In this document: one piece after another, positions 1-7,465 of the stretch | Position numbering within the stretch: the first letter of the stretch is position 1 | Layout: each line of letters begins with the position of its first letter | Assembly: GCA_964631605.1 (NCBI GenBank) | Contig: CAZVYG010000128.1 | Coordinates: 1-9,132 of the forward strand | Length of the DNA: 9,132 nucleotides | From: JARKQH01 sp964631605 | GTDB taxonomy: Bacteria; Verrucomicrobiota; Verrucomicrobiia; Limisphaerales; UBA8199 | Direction: 5' to 3' | Notes under the pieces: generated by a model | The model's database searches: none | What the model saw: only the letters and a program-made list of their open reading frames with translations | What the model was told of the DNA's origin: nothing | Program-made: the position numbers and the translations under genes

Positions 1-130
1 CGGCGCGGTGATCCGGGAATAAACGCAACTTCCCTCAGCGCAAGCTGCAGGAAGTCGTTCCAGCCTGGATCGCGCGCCGCAAAATTAATTCGTCTTGGCG
101 AAGGCGGTCGTGCAGACTGCGGGCCGTTTT

Positions 131-2110
131 ATGAGCATGCTTTGTTCTAAAGTGCCTCCGGACGGCCTCCCGTCGCAACTGTCCACCGCAAACCGCCTCT
201 TGATTCCGCTCGCGCTTTGGCGCCGAACCCCGGCGAAAATCCGGCCTCGAGCCGTTCTGGTCTGCCTGCTCGCGGGCTTGGCTTTCCTCAGCCCCGCCGC
301 GGAGGCCCCTCCGCAGCAGGAGTTGCTGGAACGGATCGCCAAGGCACCCGCCCACCCGCGGCTGCTCTGGACCGCCCGGGACGAGGCGGCGGTGCGTGAA
401 AAACTGCGCGGCGAGCCGCAACTGCAGGCGATATGGGAGGCGGTGCGGCTGACGGCGGATCATATGCTCACCGAGCCGCCCGTGGTGCATCGGAAAGAGG
501 GGCGCCGCCTGCTGGGGCGTTCGCGCGAAGCTTTGGGCCGGATGATGCACCTGGGGTTTGCCTTCCGCCTGAGCCGCGAGGAGCGATACGCGGAGCGAGC
601 CATGGCCGAGATGAAGGCCATGGCGGCCATGCCGGATTGGAACCCCTCCCATTTTCTCGACACGGCGGAGATGACCCTTGCCATGGCCGTGGGGTACGAC
701 TGGTTGTTTGACCGTCTCTCACCGGAGGCGCGGCAAGCCGCTCGTGAAGCCATCGAAAGCAAAGGGCTCGGTCCCTATCTGAAACCCGGCGCCCGGCACG
801 GTTGGGAGCGCGGCGGCAATAACTGGAATCAGGTCTGTCACGCCGGCATGGTTGCGGGCGCGCTGGCGTTGCTGGAGGACAATCCAGAGCGGGCGGCGGA
901 GGTGGTGCAGCGCGCCCTGGCGGGGTTGCCCAGTGCGATGAAAGTTTACGATCCGGACGGCACCTATCCGGAAGGGCCGGGGTATTGGAATTACGGCACC
1001 ACCTTCAACGTCATGCTCATTCACCTGCTTGAATCCACGCTGGGCACAGACTTCGGCCTGTGCCGCAGTCCCGGCTTTCTCAAGGCGGGCGAATTCATGT
1101 TGCACATCATGGGGCCCACCCGCCGCACGTTCAATTTCAGCGACTGCGGCACCGGCACGGGGTTTTCCCCGGCGATGACGTGGTTTGCCGCCCGCACGGC
1201 GCGGCCGGACTTGTTGTGGTTCGAGGCGGAACTGCTCGGCCAGGAACTCGAGGCCATCAGAAAGAGCCGCGGCAGAAGTCAAGGCGACCGTTATTTCCCG
1301 CTCGTGCTCCTGTGGTCCAAGGCCAACCTCAAGCCCCAGCCGCCTGACACGCTCAACTGGCTGGGCCGTGGGCAGAATCCGATTGCAGTATTGCGCACTT
1401 CGTGGACTGACCCCAACGCAGTGTACGTCGCCATCAAAGCCGGCACGCCGTCGGCCAGCCACGCGCACATGGACATCGGCTCGTTCGTGCTGGATGCGGA
1501 GGGCGCGCGCTGGTCGCTGGACCTGGGGTCCCAGGACTACAACGCGCTTGAACAGCGCGGGATTGGCCTGTGGAACGGCCACCAGGGTTCGGAACGGTGG
1601 CGCATTTTCCGCTACCACAATCGCGCCCATAGCACCTTGCTGGTCAATGACGCCGAGCAGGTCGTCACCAGCAAAGCCCCCGTCTCCGAGTTTTCTCCCG
1701 ACCCGAAAAACGCATTTGCCGTGGTGGACCTAAGCGCCACTTACGCCAATCAATTGAGCTCCGCCATCCGCCGGTTCTCGCTGGACCCGGAAAAACGTGT
1801 GACGATTGAAGACAAGCTGACCGGCGGGGGGAAAGCTGCAACGGTTCGATGGGGCATGGTCACGCCGGCGACCTTGAAGATGGAAAGCCCCACTCGCGGC
1901 TGGCTCGAACAATCAGGCAAACGCCTGCGAATCGAGGTGCTGTCTCCCGCCGGCGCCACCCTGCAGTCGTGGCCGGCCGATCCCCCTCCGCACGACTATG
2001 ACGAGCGCAACCCCGGCGTCAGCGTCGTTGGTTTCACCGTGCCCGTCGGCGCGGGCGAGAAGGCCACTTTGAAGCTGCTGCTGCAGCCCGCAACGCCCGC
2101 CGCGCGGTGA
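131..2110 (+). CDS. Exported heparinase II/III-like polysaccharide lyase
   Basis: Probably a secreted or periplasmic lyase that cleaves uronic-acid-containing polysaccharide by beta-elimination; the substrate cannot be read from sequence. Numbering is from ATG 131 (659 aa). A hydrophobic signal core lies at about 41-56, with likely cleavage after the AEA at 57-59. An alpha/alpha-toroid region with HPRLLW (75-80), NNWNQVCH (230-237) and YPEGPGYWNYG (279-289) follows. A C-terminal beta-sandwich carries SHAHMDIGSF (443-452), SLDLG (462-466) and AHSTLLVN (499-506). By analogy with Pedobacter heparinase II, H237 and Y285 are candidate catalytic residues, H444 a second candidate, and H446, D464 and H500 the candidate metal ligands. 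This residue mapping is inferred by eye. The start is uncertain: in-frame TTG 95, ATG 131, ATG 137 and TTG 200 all lack a clear Shine-Dalgarno. TTG 200 would give a signal peptide of normal length. The gene converges on the 2178-4280 gene. Alginate-lyase or oligo-lyase families sharing this fold are alternatives. Confidence 0.85.
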   Translation: MSMLCSKVPPDGLPSQLSTANRLLIPLALWRRTPAKIRPRAVLVCLLAGLAFLSPAAEAPPQQELLERIAKAPAHPRLLWTARDEAAVREKLRGEPQLQAIWEAVRLTADHMLTEPPVVHRKEGRRLLGRSREALGRMMHLGFAFRLSREERYAERAMAEMKAMAAMPDWNPSHFLDTAEMTLAMAVGYDWLFDRLSPEARQAAREAIESKGLGPYLKPGARHGWERGGNNWNQVCHAGMVAGALALLEDNPERAAEVVQRALAGLPSAMKVYDPDGTYPEGPGYWNYGTTFNVMLIHLLESTLGTDFGLCRSPGFLKAGEFMLHIMGPTRRTFNFSDCGTGTGFSPAMTWFAARTARPDLLWFEAELLGQELEAIRKSRGRSQGDRYFPLVLLWSKANLKPQPPDTLNWLGRGQNPIAVLRTSWTDPNAVYVAIKAGTPSASHAHMDIGSFVLDAEGARWSLDLGSQDYNALEQRGIGLWNGHQGSERWRIFRYHNRAHSTLLVNDAEQVVTSKAPVSEFSPDPKNAFAVVDLSATYANQLSSAIRRFSLDPEKRVTIEDKLTGGGKAATVRWGMVTPATLKMESPTRGWLEQSGKRLRIEVLSPAGATLQSWPADPPPHDYDERNPGVSVVGFTVPVGAGEKATLKLLLQPATPAAR

Positions 2111-2177
2111 ATACACTTCGCCCTTCACGACCCGGGCGCCACATCCCCTGCGTTTTGCCAGAGTTAAGCCGGTCGCG

Positions 2178-4280
2178 TTACTCCACCTCAAGGGTTGCTC
2201 CGCGCACGGAAAAACAATCATTTCCCGAGAACACCAAGTGAAGGGTCTTTCCATCGGAGCTGATCCATTTGGCGGGAAAGGATGCGGCATCGCCCGGGCC
2301 CATATCCCAATGATCCGTCTCGTAAACGACCCGCCAGGGGCCCCAAGGCTGCGCTGCTTCATAGATCGCCAGGCCCCCCTGAAACCGAAGATCCATCGTT
2401 CCTGCGGCGTCTCGTGACCCCTTGTTGGGAAGAGAATGCACCAGCAAGAAACGCCCCAACGCAGCGTTAAAGGTGATGCTCGGCCGGTAACACCCTCCCC
2501 GACGCGTCAAAATCCCCTCTCGCCCCCTCACGTCCGCCGCCCATCGTGGGCGAGCTGCGCCATCCTGCCCCGCGTAAAACTCGTAGGCGCTGCCGTCCGA
2601 AACCCGGTCTGTCGGCACCCTTGCCAGGACAAACCGATCCGCCGCACTGTAAGCCTCCTCGGCGTCGGGCGAACAGACATAGACGTAGCCGTCCCGATTG
2701 CCCTCATAATCCCGCCCAAAGTTGACGAAGGTCGGGCAGCCAAAACTGTTTGTGAACTTCCATTCCGCCCACACCCAAGTGCGACCATGATCCCTCGACC
2801 ACGCAAGCTGCGAGTTTCCGGCATTCCGTGCCCACAAATACAACACGCCTTTCAGACACAGCAAGCCGCTGGCTTTCCGCCCCAACCGGCCCTCACCCCG
2901 CCTTTCCAGCGAGGCCGAGTGGAGATTCTCCCCCCGGAAATCCGTCGCGGCACCCCTAACCCGGGCCAGGCCCAGACTCAGTTTTTCGTCCGTGAAAGGC
3001 TCAAAACCGTAGCCATCACCGAACGCCGTATATAACCAATCATCATCAGACCATGTCACCGGCCAATTATCGCTGCCCTTGGCGGCGCGGCGAATGGTTT
3101 CGATCGGCGCCCAATGCACTCCCTTGATGCGGGTTCCGTCCGGTTTTTTCCTCGAATGGCCCGCCGCGGCCACAATTGGCTCGAAGAACGGCCTTAAGGG
3201 AGCGTAATGGCCGGCACCCGGTTTGCGGGGCCATGATTTGCCCGCGCGCGCGACCACCAGATCCAAGGAGGGAATCACAAGGATTACGCTGTCATACAGT
3301 CCCCACGCCCAATAAGCATCGCGTGGGACCGCTTCGAGCGAGCCATCGGCGTTGTTCCACCAAAGCAAGCCGTAATGGCGTGGGGCACCTTGCTTGAGGT
3401 CCTCCGGCCGGAGGGAATTGGGATGGACCGGAAGGCCGGCGAACGCGGGCACCGGCTGGCGGGCCATTTCCACAAACTCACGCGGAATCAGTTGCTTCTC
3501 GGCCCAACGTCCTTCCCGGAGCATCAGCAGGCCGATGCGCGCCATGGCATCCACATTGGCACTGATCCCGGCCCCGAATTCACGGCGCGCTACGCCCGCA
3601 ATCATCGCGGGTCGGTACTGATTCCGGCGCCAGACCAGGTCGTCGCGTCCAATGCCCAACGGTCCGAACACGCGCTCGAACATCAATTCCTCGAGGTCCC
3701 GCCCGTAACGAATCGTCAGGCACTCCGCCAGCCAGTTCGGGCCGCTGTCACTGTAGTCCCACATCGTGCCAGGGCGAAAGAGCTGGCGTGTGAAACCGCC
3801 AGCCTTCTCAAACCCTGCGGTCTGCGTGGCCAGATGCAGCAGCGTCACTTCGGCCAGCCAGCCAGTGTTGGTGTTCGCCTCAGGAGGAACGCCGAATTCC
3901 GAATGCAAGGCTTGTGCCGGGTCCTCGAGACGAACTTTTCCATCCTGGAGCGCCAATCCCAAGGCGAGGGAGCCAATGGATTTGGTCGTGGACTTCAGAT
4001 CATAACGCTGGCCGGCATCTCCCCAAGCCATCACCAACCGGCCACCGCGGGTAATATAGCCCGAGCCCCCGGCTGACCGCGCATAGTCACGTGCCGCCTC
4101 CAGCCCGACGGAATCCAGCCCCGCCTCCGCCGGCGTCGCTGTAGCCCACTCCTCCCCGGGCCAAAACTCAACCGCCGCAGCCGGAGCGAGACCGAGCAGC
4201 GTCGCCAGGGCGAACGCGGGGCTGAGCCAGCGCTCCGGACTCTTACGCAACAGTGATGGGCATTGGATTTGGCGGCTCAT
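2178..4280 (-). CDS. Secreted beta-lactamase-like serine hydrolase fused to a DUF4185-like beta-propeller
   Basis: A 700-aa two-domain exported protein. A signal peptide (RKSPERW, then a hydrophobic stretch at 21-36, likely cut before VEFW) precedes a class C beta-lactamase/esterase-like domain at about 40-370. That domain has the SxxK nucleophile motif as S97-T-T-K100 and Y176-S-D178 where YxN is usual. The expected third motif (KTG or HxG) is not recognisable; the equivalent stretch reads WAWGLYDS (324-331). Residues about 385-700 resemble DUF4185 propellers: WPVTWSDDDWLYTAFGDG (406-423), LAWSRDHGRTW (492-502), a VYVCSPDA strand (533-540) and the C-terminal strands FLLVHSLPN and LVFSGND. 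Such propellers are often annotated as glycosidase-like, but no catalytic residues are assigned here. The likely role is hydrolysis of an ester, amide or sugar-linked substrate outside the cytoplasm; the substrate is unknown. The ATG overlaps the hypF stop as ATGA with no strong Shine-Dalgarno of its own, so translation probably depends on hypF. Confidence 0.88.
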   Translation of the reverse strand: MSRQIQCPSLLRKSPERWLSPAFALATLLGLAPAAAVEFWPGEEWATATPAEAGLDSVGLEAARDYARSAGGSGYITRGGRLVMAWGDAGQRYDLKSTTKSIGSLALGLALQDGKVRLEDPAQALHSEFGVPPEANTNTGWLAEVTLLHLATQTAGFEKAGGFTRQLFRPGTMWDYSDSGPNWLAECLTIRYGRDLEELMFERVFGPLGIGRDDLVWRRNQYRPAMIAGVARREFGAGISANVDAMARIGLLMLREGRWAEKQLIPREFVEMARQPVPAFAGLPVHPNSLRPEDLKQGAPRHYGLLWWNNADGSLEAVPRDAYWAWGLYDSVILVIPSLDLVVARAGKSWPRKPGAGHYAPLRPFFEPIVAAAGHSRKKPDGTRIKGVHWAPIETIRRAAKGSDNWPVTWSDDDWLYTAFGDGYGFEPFTDEKLSLGLARVRGAATDFRGENLHSASLERRGEGRLGRKASGLLCLKGVLYLWARNAGNSQLAWSRDHGRTWVWAEWKFTNSFGCPTFVNFGRDYEGNRDGYVYVCSPDAEEAYSAADRFVLARVPTDRVSDGSAYEFYAGQDGAARPRWAADVRGREGILTRRGGCYRPSITFNAALGRFLLVHSLPNKGSRDAAGTMDLRFQGGLAIYEAAQPWGPWRVVYETDHWDMGPGDAASFPAKWISSDGKTLHLVFSGNDCFSVRGATLEVE

Positions 4281-6640
4281 GACAGCTTGAAGTCTGTCCG
4301 ATGTGAGGGGGGCAGGTGAAGCGCAGCAACGATTTGTCCGAGGGACAAGCCGCCATCGTTTGGAGGGACACGCTGGTGCCAGTAGGGTCTAAAGCCTTCC
4401 GCCTCCAAGCGAGCGACGGTCCGTTCGGTCAGCAAGCGGTTTTGAAAGCAGCCGCCGGATAAAACCACGCGGGGTTGCCCCACTTTTCTAGCAACGGCAA
4501 CGATGGCCTCGGCGAGGCCCTGGTGAAAGCGGGCGGCAATCGTGGCTGCGGTTTCCTTGCGCCTCAGGTCCTCAAGCAAACAGTTCAGGGCGGGTTCCCA
4601 ATCAATCACCCAGAGCGGCGGAGTTTCCGACCAAGTGAGCGCAAACTCGTAATGGCCCCGCCCGGCTGCGGTCTGGGCGGCAAACTCGAGCTCCATGGCC
4701 GCCTGGCCCTCAAACCGTGTGATTTGCCGCAAACCGACCAAGGCCGCAACCGCATCAAAGAGGCGTCCAACGCTGGACGTCAGAGGCGAGTTCAGCCCCT
4801 GCTCCAGCATCCGGACCAAGGCCGCCAGTTCCGACCGGGTAAAGGCTTGGACGACGGGGGCGCTTTGGTTCTCAAGCAGGCCCTTTTCGCCGAAGGCAGC
4901 GTGCAGCAACCCAAGGGCGCTGCGGCGGGGTTCCTTAATCGCCTTGTCGCCACCCGGCAATCGGAACTGGCGCAAGTGCGCCACGCGGTCCCACCGGCCC
5001 TCGGACACCAGGAAAAACTCGCCACCCCAGACCGTCCCGTCCAGTCCGTAACCGGTGCCATCCCAGGACACACCCAGCACGGGGGGAACCAGTTCATTCT
5101 CAGCCATGCAGGACCAGACGTGGGCGAGGTGGTGTTGTACAGTCGCGAGTTTCGCGCCGGGCTGCGCGGCGACAAGGTCGCGAGCGTGTTTCCTGGAGAG
5201 GTAGTCGGGATGCAGGTCGGCGGCGATGATACCCGGCTGGACGTCGAACAGTTGCTGGAAATCGCCAATCGCGCGCTCGAAGGCGCGGAAGGACTCGTCG
5301 GTTTCCAGGTCGCCGATATGCTGGCTGAGGTACGCGTGGGAGGCGCTGGCGAGTGCAATGGTGTTTTTCAAATGGCCTCCCACGGCCAGCACCGCCGGGG
5401 CGGCTTCCGAGCGAGCCAGCGGCACGGGCAGGGGCGCATAACCTCGCGCCCGGCGTAGAACCAGCTCGCGTCCCGCAACCAGGCGGACAATCGAGTCGTC
5501 GGCGTGCCTCACGATCGGGCGATTATGCACCAGCAACAGGTCGGCGATGCGCCCCAGGCGCGCGACGGCGTCGGTTTCAGAGATGCAAATGGGTTCGTCG
5601 CTCAGGTTGCCGCTGGTGGCGACGACCGGAAAACCCAGCAGGTGCAGCAGCAGATGATGCAGCGGTGTGTAGGGCAGCATCACTCCCAGGCCGGGGTTGG
5701 CCGGAGCCACCGACGGAGCGACGCTGGGAAAGGGCTCCGGTGAGGCTTTGGCCAGGCGATTGAGCAGCACAATTGGACATTCCGGGGACCGCAGCAGGCG
5801 TTCTTCGAGCGGCGCAACCTCGCAAACCTGCTTGATTGACTCCAGCGAAGGAAACATCAGTGCGAACGGTTTCTCCTCCCGCAGCTTGCGTTCGCGCAAC
5901 CGCCGGACGGCGGGCTCCTGTCCGGCAGCGACCAGAAGTTGGAACCCGCCGAGGCCTTTGAGGGCAACGATCTGCCCGGCACGAATCGCATCCGCGGCCG
6001 CAGCCAGAGGATTGTCCAGGGGCAACACCCGGCCGGCGGGGTCCCACAATTCCAGTCGGGGTCCGCAGTCCGGACAGGCGTTGGGCTGCGCGTGGAAGCG
6101 GCGGTTGGCAGGGTCGTCATATTCCGCCTGGCACCGTGGGCACATTTGGAACGCCTTCATCGCGGTGTTGGCGCGGTCGTAGGGCAGCGACTCAATGATC
6201 GTAAAACGCGGCCCGCAATGCGTGCAGTTGGTGAACGGGTAACGGTAGCGGCGGTTGGCCGGATCAAAGATTTCTTTAACACACTCGGCGCAGGTGGCGA
6301 TGTCGGGCAATACCAGCGCTGTCTTGGGGCCGTCCGTGCGACTCTCGCGGATTTCGAACTGACGATAGCCGACCGGGTCCAGCCAGGACGCCTCCAGACT
6401 CTGAATCGAACTGCGCGGAGGCTTCTCCGCGCTCAGCCGCAGAAGCAACTGTTCGAGCTCTCCGCGCTCGCCCTCCGCCTCGAGGAACACCCCTTGCGCC
6501 GAGTTCTGGACCCACCCGCGCAGTTTCAATTCGAGGGCCAGCCGGTAAACAAAGGGGCGAAATCCCACGCCCTGAACCGCGCCGCGAACCACAACGCGCA
6601 AACGGGTTGGGGCGACTGCGGTTCCCGAGTCTTCGTTCAC
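4277..6640 (-). CDS. hypF: Carbamoyltransferase HypF, NiFe-hydrogenase maturation
   Basis: HypF uses carbamoyl phosphate and ATP to carbamoylate the C-terminal cysteine of HypE, which is then dehydrated to the thiocyanate that supplies CN ligands of the NiFe site. It acts in the cytoplasm. The 787-aa protein has all family domains in order. An acylphosphatase domain (about 13-99) has VQGVGFRP with R28 and N46. Two zinc fingers follow, with cysteine pairs C117/C120 and C139/C142, then C167/C170 and C189/C192. A YrdC-like nucleotide-binding domain (about 205-390) has KGLGGFQL, REEKPFALM and ATSGNLSDEP. A Kae1-like domain (about 415-775) has GGHLKNTIAL, HHLAH with H503 and H507, SWDGTGYG, SGGCFQN and PPNDGG. 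Nothing is missing, and length is usual for the family. The start is GTG, overlapping the protease stop as GTGA and preceded by GGAGG 7 nt upstream. Its partners HypC, HypD and HypE are not in the window. Confidence 0.98.
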   Translation of the reverse strand: MNEDSGTAVAPTRLRVVVRGAVQGVGFRPFVYRLALELKLRGWVQNSAQGVFLEAEGERGELEQLLLRLSAEKPPRSSIQSLEASWLDPVGYRQFEIRESRTDGPKTALVLPDIATCAECVKEIFDPANRRYRYPFTNCTHCGPRFTIIESLPYDRANTAMKAFQMCPRCQAEYDDPANRRFHAQPNACPDCGPRLELWDPAGRVLPLDNPLAAAADAIRAGQIVALKGLGGFQLLVAAGQEPAVRRLRERKLREEKPFALMFPSLESIKQVCEVAPLEERLLRSPECPIVLLNRLAKASPEPFPSVAPSVAPANPGLGVMLPYTPLHHLLLHLLGFPVVATSGNLSDEPICISETDAVARLGRIADLLLVHNRPIVRHADDSIVRLVAGRELVLRRARGYAPLPVPLARSEAAPAVLAVGGHLKNTIALASASHAYLSQHIGDLETDESFRAFERAIGDFQQLFDVQPGIIAADLHPDYLSRKHARDLVAAQPGAKLATVQHHLAHVWSCMAENELVPPVLGVSWDGTGYGLDGTVWGGEFFLVSEGRWDRVAHLRQFRLPGGDKAIKEPRRSALGLLHAAFGEKGLLENQSAPVVQAFTRSELAALVRMLEQGLNSPLTSSVGRLFDAVAALVGLRQITRFEGQAAMELEFAAQTAAGRGHYEFALTWSETPPLWVIDWEPALNCLLEDLRRKETAATIAARFHQGLAEAIVAVARKVGQPRVVLSGGCFQNRLLTERTVARLEAEGFRPYWHQRVPPNDGGLSLGQIVAALHLPPSHRTDFKLS

Positions 6641-7125
6641 AACGCCGCCTCCACGCGGTTGATGATCTCCGGCAACGCCTCTTTCAGCGCGGGCGTGAGT
6701 TCCGTGCCGACCGTGAAGGGATCGGCCACTTCGATGGCGAAGACTTTGACCTCGCGCGGCATGCTTAGTCCCAGTTGCCGGCCCAGCGCCAGCACCTCAC
6801 CGACGCCCAAAAAATGGGGTGAAAAGCCCGGAAGGGACGAGAGGTCTTCGCCCGCGATTTCGTGAACATAGCCGGGCAGGGCCCGAGCCGTTTGGACCGC
6901 ATCCACCAACACCAATCGGTCAAAGCCGACCATGAAATCGAGCAGGGACAACCCCATCTCGGTGGTTTCGACCACCGTGACGTGATCTTTTTGCCGCAGC
7001 CGCTCGCGCAGGGCGGCCGCCACGCGCAACCCGATCGAATCATCCGAAAGGACATCATTGCCCAGGCCGAGCAACAGAACGCGCCGCTGGCGGTCGGGTG
7101 GCGAATCTGGCCGGGCCGGGTTCAC
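6637..7125 (-). CDS. NiFe-hydrogenase maturation endopeptidase (HyaD/HybD/HycI/HoxW family, M52)
   Basis: This cytoplasmic peptidase removes the C-terminal extension of the hydrogenase large subunit after Ni insertion. The 162-aa length is typical of the family. The N-terminal LLLGLGNDVLSDDSIGLRVA (17-36) is the family signature; D29 sits where HybD has the nickel ligand Glu16. LVDAV (73-77) gives D75, matching HybD Asp62, and SPHFLGVGE (102-110) gives H104, matching His93, so the metal-sensing triad is complete. The start is GTG 7125, chosen because GGAGGA lies 6 nt upstream and because an ATG one frame over (7127) is followed at once by TGA. The stop overlaps the hypF GTG. Pairing with hypF in one operon strongly supports the assignment, but which hydrogenase (hya, hyb, hox and so on) it serves cannot be told, so no symbol is given. 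Confidence 0.95.
   Translation of the reverse strand: MNPARPDSPPDRQRRVLLLGLGNDVLSDDSIGLRVAAALRERLRQKDHVTVVETTEMGLSLLDFMVGFDRLVLVDAVQTARALPGYVHEIAGEDLSSLPGFSPHFLGVGEVLALGRQLGLSMPREVKVFAIEVADPFTVGTELTPALKEALPEIINRVEAAL
6648..6652 (-). promoter_or_regulatory. hypF: Ribosome-binding site of hypF
   Basis: Plus-strand CCTCC reads GGAGG on the coding strand, 7 nt before the hypF GTG at 6640. It lies inside the last codons of the protease gene and supports the GTG start that overlaps the protease stop. Confidence 0.65.
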
Positions 7126-7268
7126 ATTGTTTCCTCCGCGGCTGCCGCAACGGGCGCCGGACTGGCTGCGGCACGCATTTGCGACGCCTTGTCTTGCACA
7201 GAAATCACGGTGTGAACGTAGATTTCAGCGGCCTGGCCAGCAAGCGCGGAATGGGGTGAAATCGGCAC
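7122..7268 (-). CDS. Possible 48-codon small ORF coupled to the maturation protease
   Basis: A GTG at 7268 opens a 48-codon frame ending at TGA 7124-7122. This stop overlaps the protease GTG by 4 nt, the same GTGA/ATGA junction seen at the other two joints of this operon. A CCTCC block at 7279-7283 reads GGAGG on the coding strand, 10 nt before the GTG. The peptide begins PISPHSALAGQ, contains EIYVHTVISVQDKASQM, and ends in an Ala-rich tail; I recognise no family and see no membrane segment. The frame stays open back to a TTG at 7427, but that extension is low-complexity and looks non-coding. The overlap could arise by chance, and the end of this frame necessarily contains the protease ribosome-binding site. 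Treat as tentative. Confidence 0.22.
   Translation of the reverse strand: MPISPHSALAGQAAEIYVHTVISVQDKASQMRAAASPAPVAAAAEETM
7132..7137 (-). promoter_or_regulatory. Ribosome-binding site of the maturation protease
   Basis: Plus-strand TCCTCC reads GGAGGA on the coding strand, 6 nt before the GTG at 7125. It is the strongest Shine-Dalgarno in the window and decides the protease start. Confidence 0.75.
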
Positions 7269-7339
7269 GCGCGCCCAGCCTCCCCCTGCTCGAGGCGGCG
7301 ACTCTTCGCTTGCTTCGGTTGCCTGGCGCAAGGCGGGCC

Positions 7340-7362
7340 CGGCACCCGCTGTTCCGGTGCCG
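7340..7362. promoter_or_regulatory. Short perfect hairpin in the divergent intergenic region
   Basis: CGGCACC (7340-7346) and GGTGCCG (7356-7362) are perfect reverse complements around a 9-nt loop. There is no following T-run on the plus strand and no equivalent on the minus strand, so it is not a standard terminator. It could be an operator, a leader hairpin or a remnant of a dispersed repeat; function is unknown. Confidence 0.35.
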
Positions 7363-7388
7363 CTCCGCGAGTTTTGGCTGGAAGAGGG

Positions 7389-7421
7389 TTGACGAGTGAG
7401 ACTCTGTTGAGAGAAAGTAAA
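7389..7421 (+). promoter_or_regulatory. Possible sigma-70-like promoter for the sulfatase gene
   Basis: TTGACG at 7389-7394 matches the -35 consensus at five of six bases. The A-rich patch AGAAAGTAAA (7412-7421) follows at about the right distance but has no good TATAAT match. It lies 45-77 nt before the sulfatase ATG. Only the -35 half is persuasive. Confidence 0.2.
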
Positions 7422-7465
7422 CCGCAAATGAGCTTGCGCGCACGCCGCCTGCGGAATGTGTCTGA

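Larger units (their letters stand above)
7128..7465. other. Divergent intergenic region between the maturation operon and the sulfatase gene
   Basis: About 340 nt separate the protease start (minus strand) from the sulfatase start (plus strand). The region must carry promoters for both directions unless the left operon is driven from elsewhere. It holds the tentative small ORF, a hairpin at 7340-7362, and a TTGACG box at 7389-7394 upstream of the sulfatase. Long open frames here on both strands are rich in Arg, Pro and Ser and match no family I know. No tRNA or known riboswitch pattern is visible. Confidence 0.6.

Noticed and set aside
2..22. Possible last codons of an upstream plus-strand gene ending in TAA at 20-22
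   Set aside because: Only six sense codons are visible, too few to support a gene.
719..1630. 303-codon minus-strand open frame opposite the lyase gene
   Set aside because: It overlaps the lyase core motifs and its translation matches no family; shadow frame.
2107..2128. Possible terminator between the convergent genes (GTGAA and TTCAC, 12-nt loop)
   Set aside because: The stem is only 5 bp, overlaps the lyase stop codon, and has no T-run in either direction.
4475..5458. 327-codon plus-strand open frame opposite hypF
   Set aside because: It lies antisense to the Kae1-like domain of a complete hypF and has no domain or ribosome-binding site.
7058..7399. Plus-strand open frame across the protease start and intergenic region
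   Set aside because: The translation is strongly Arg-rich, overlaps the protease gene antisense, and shows no family features.
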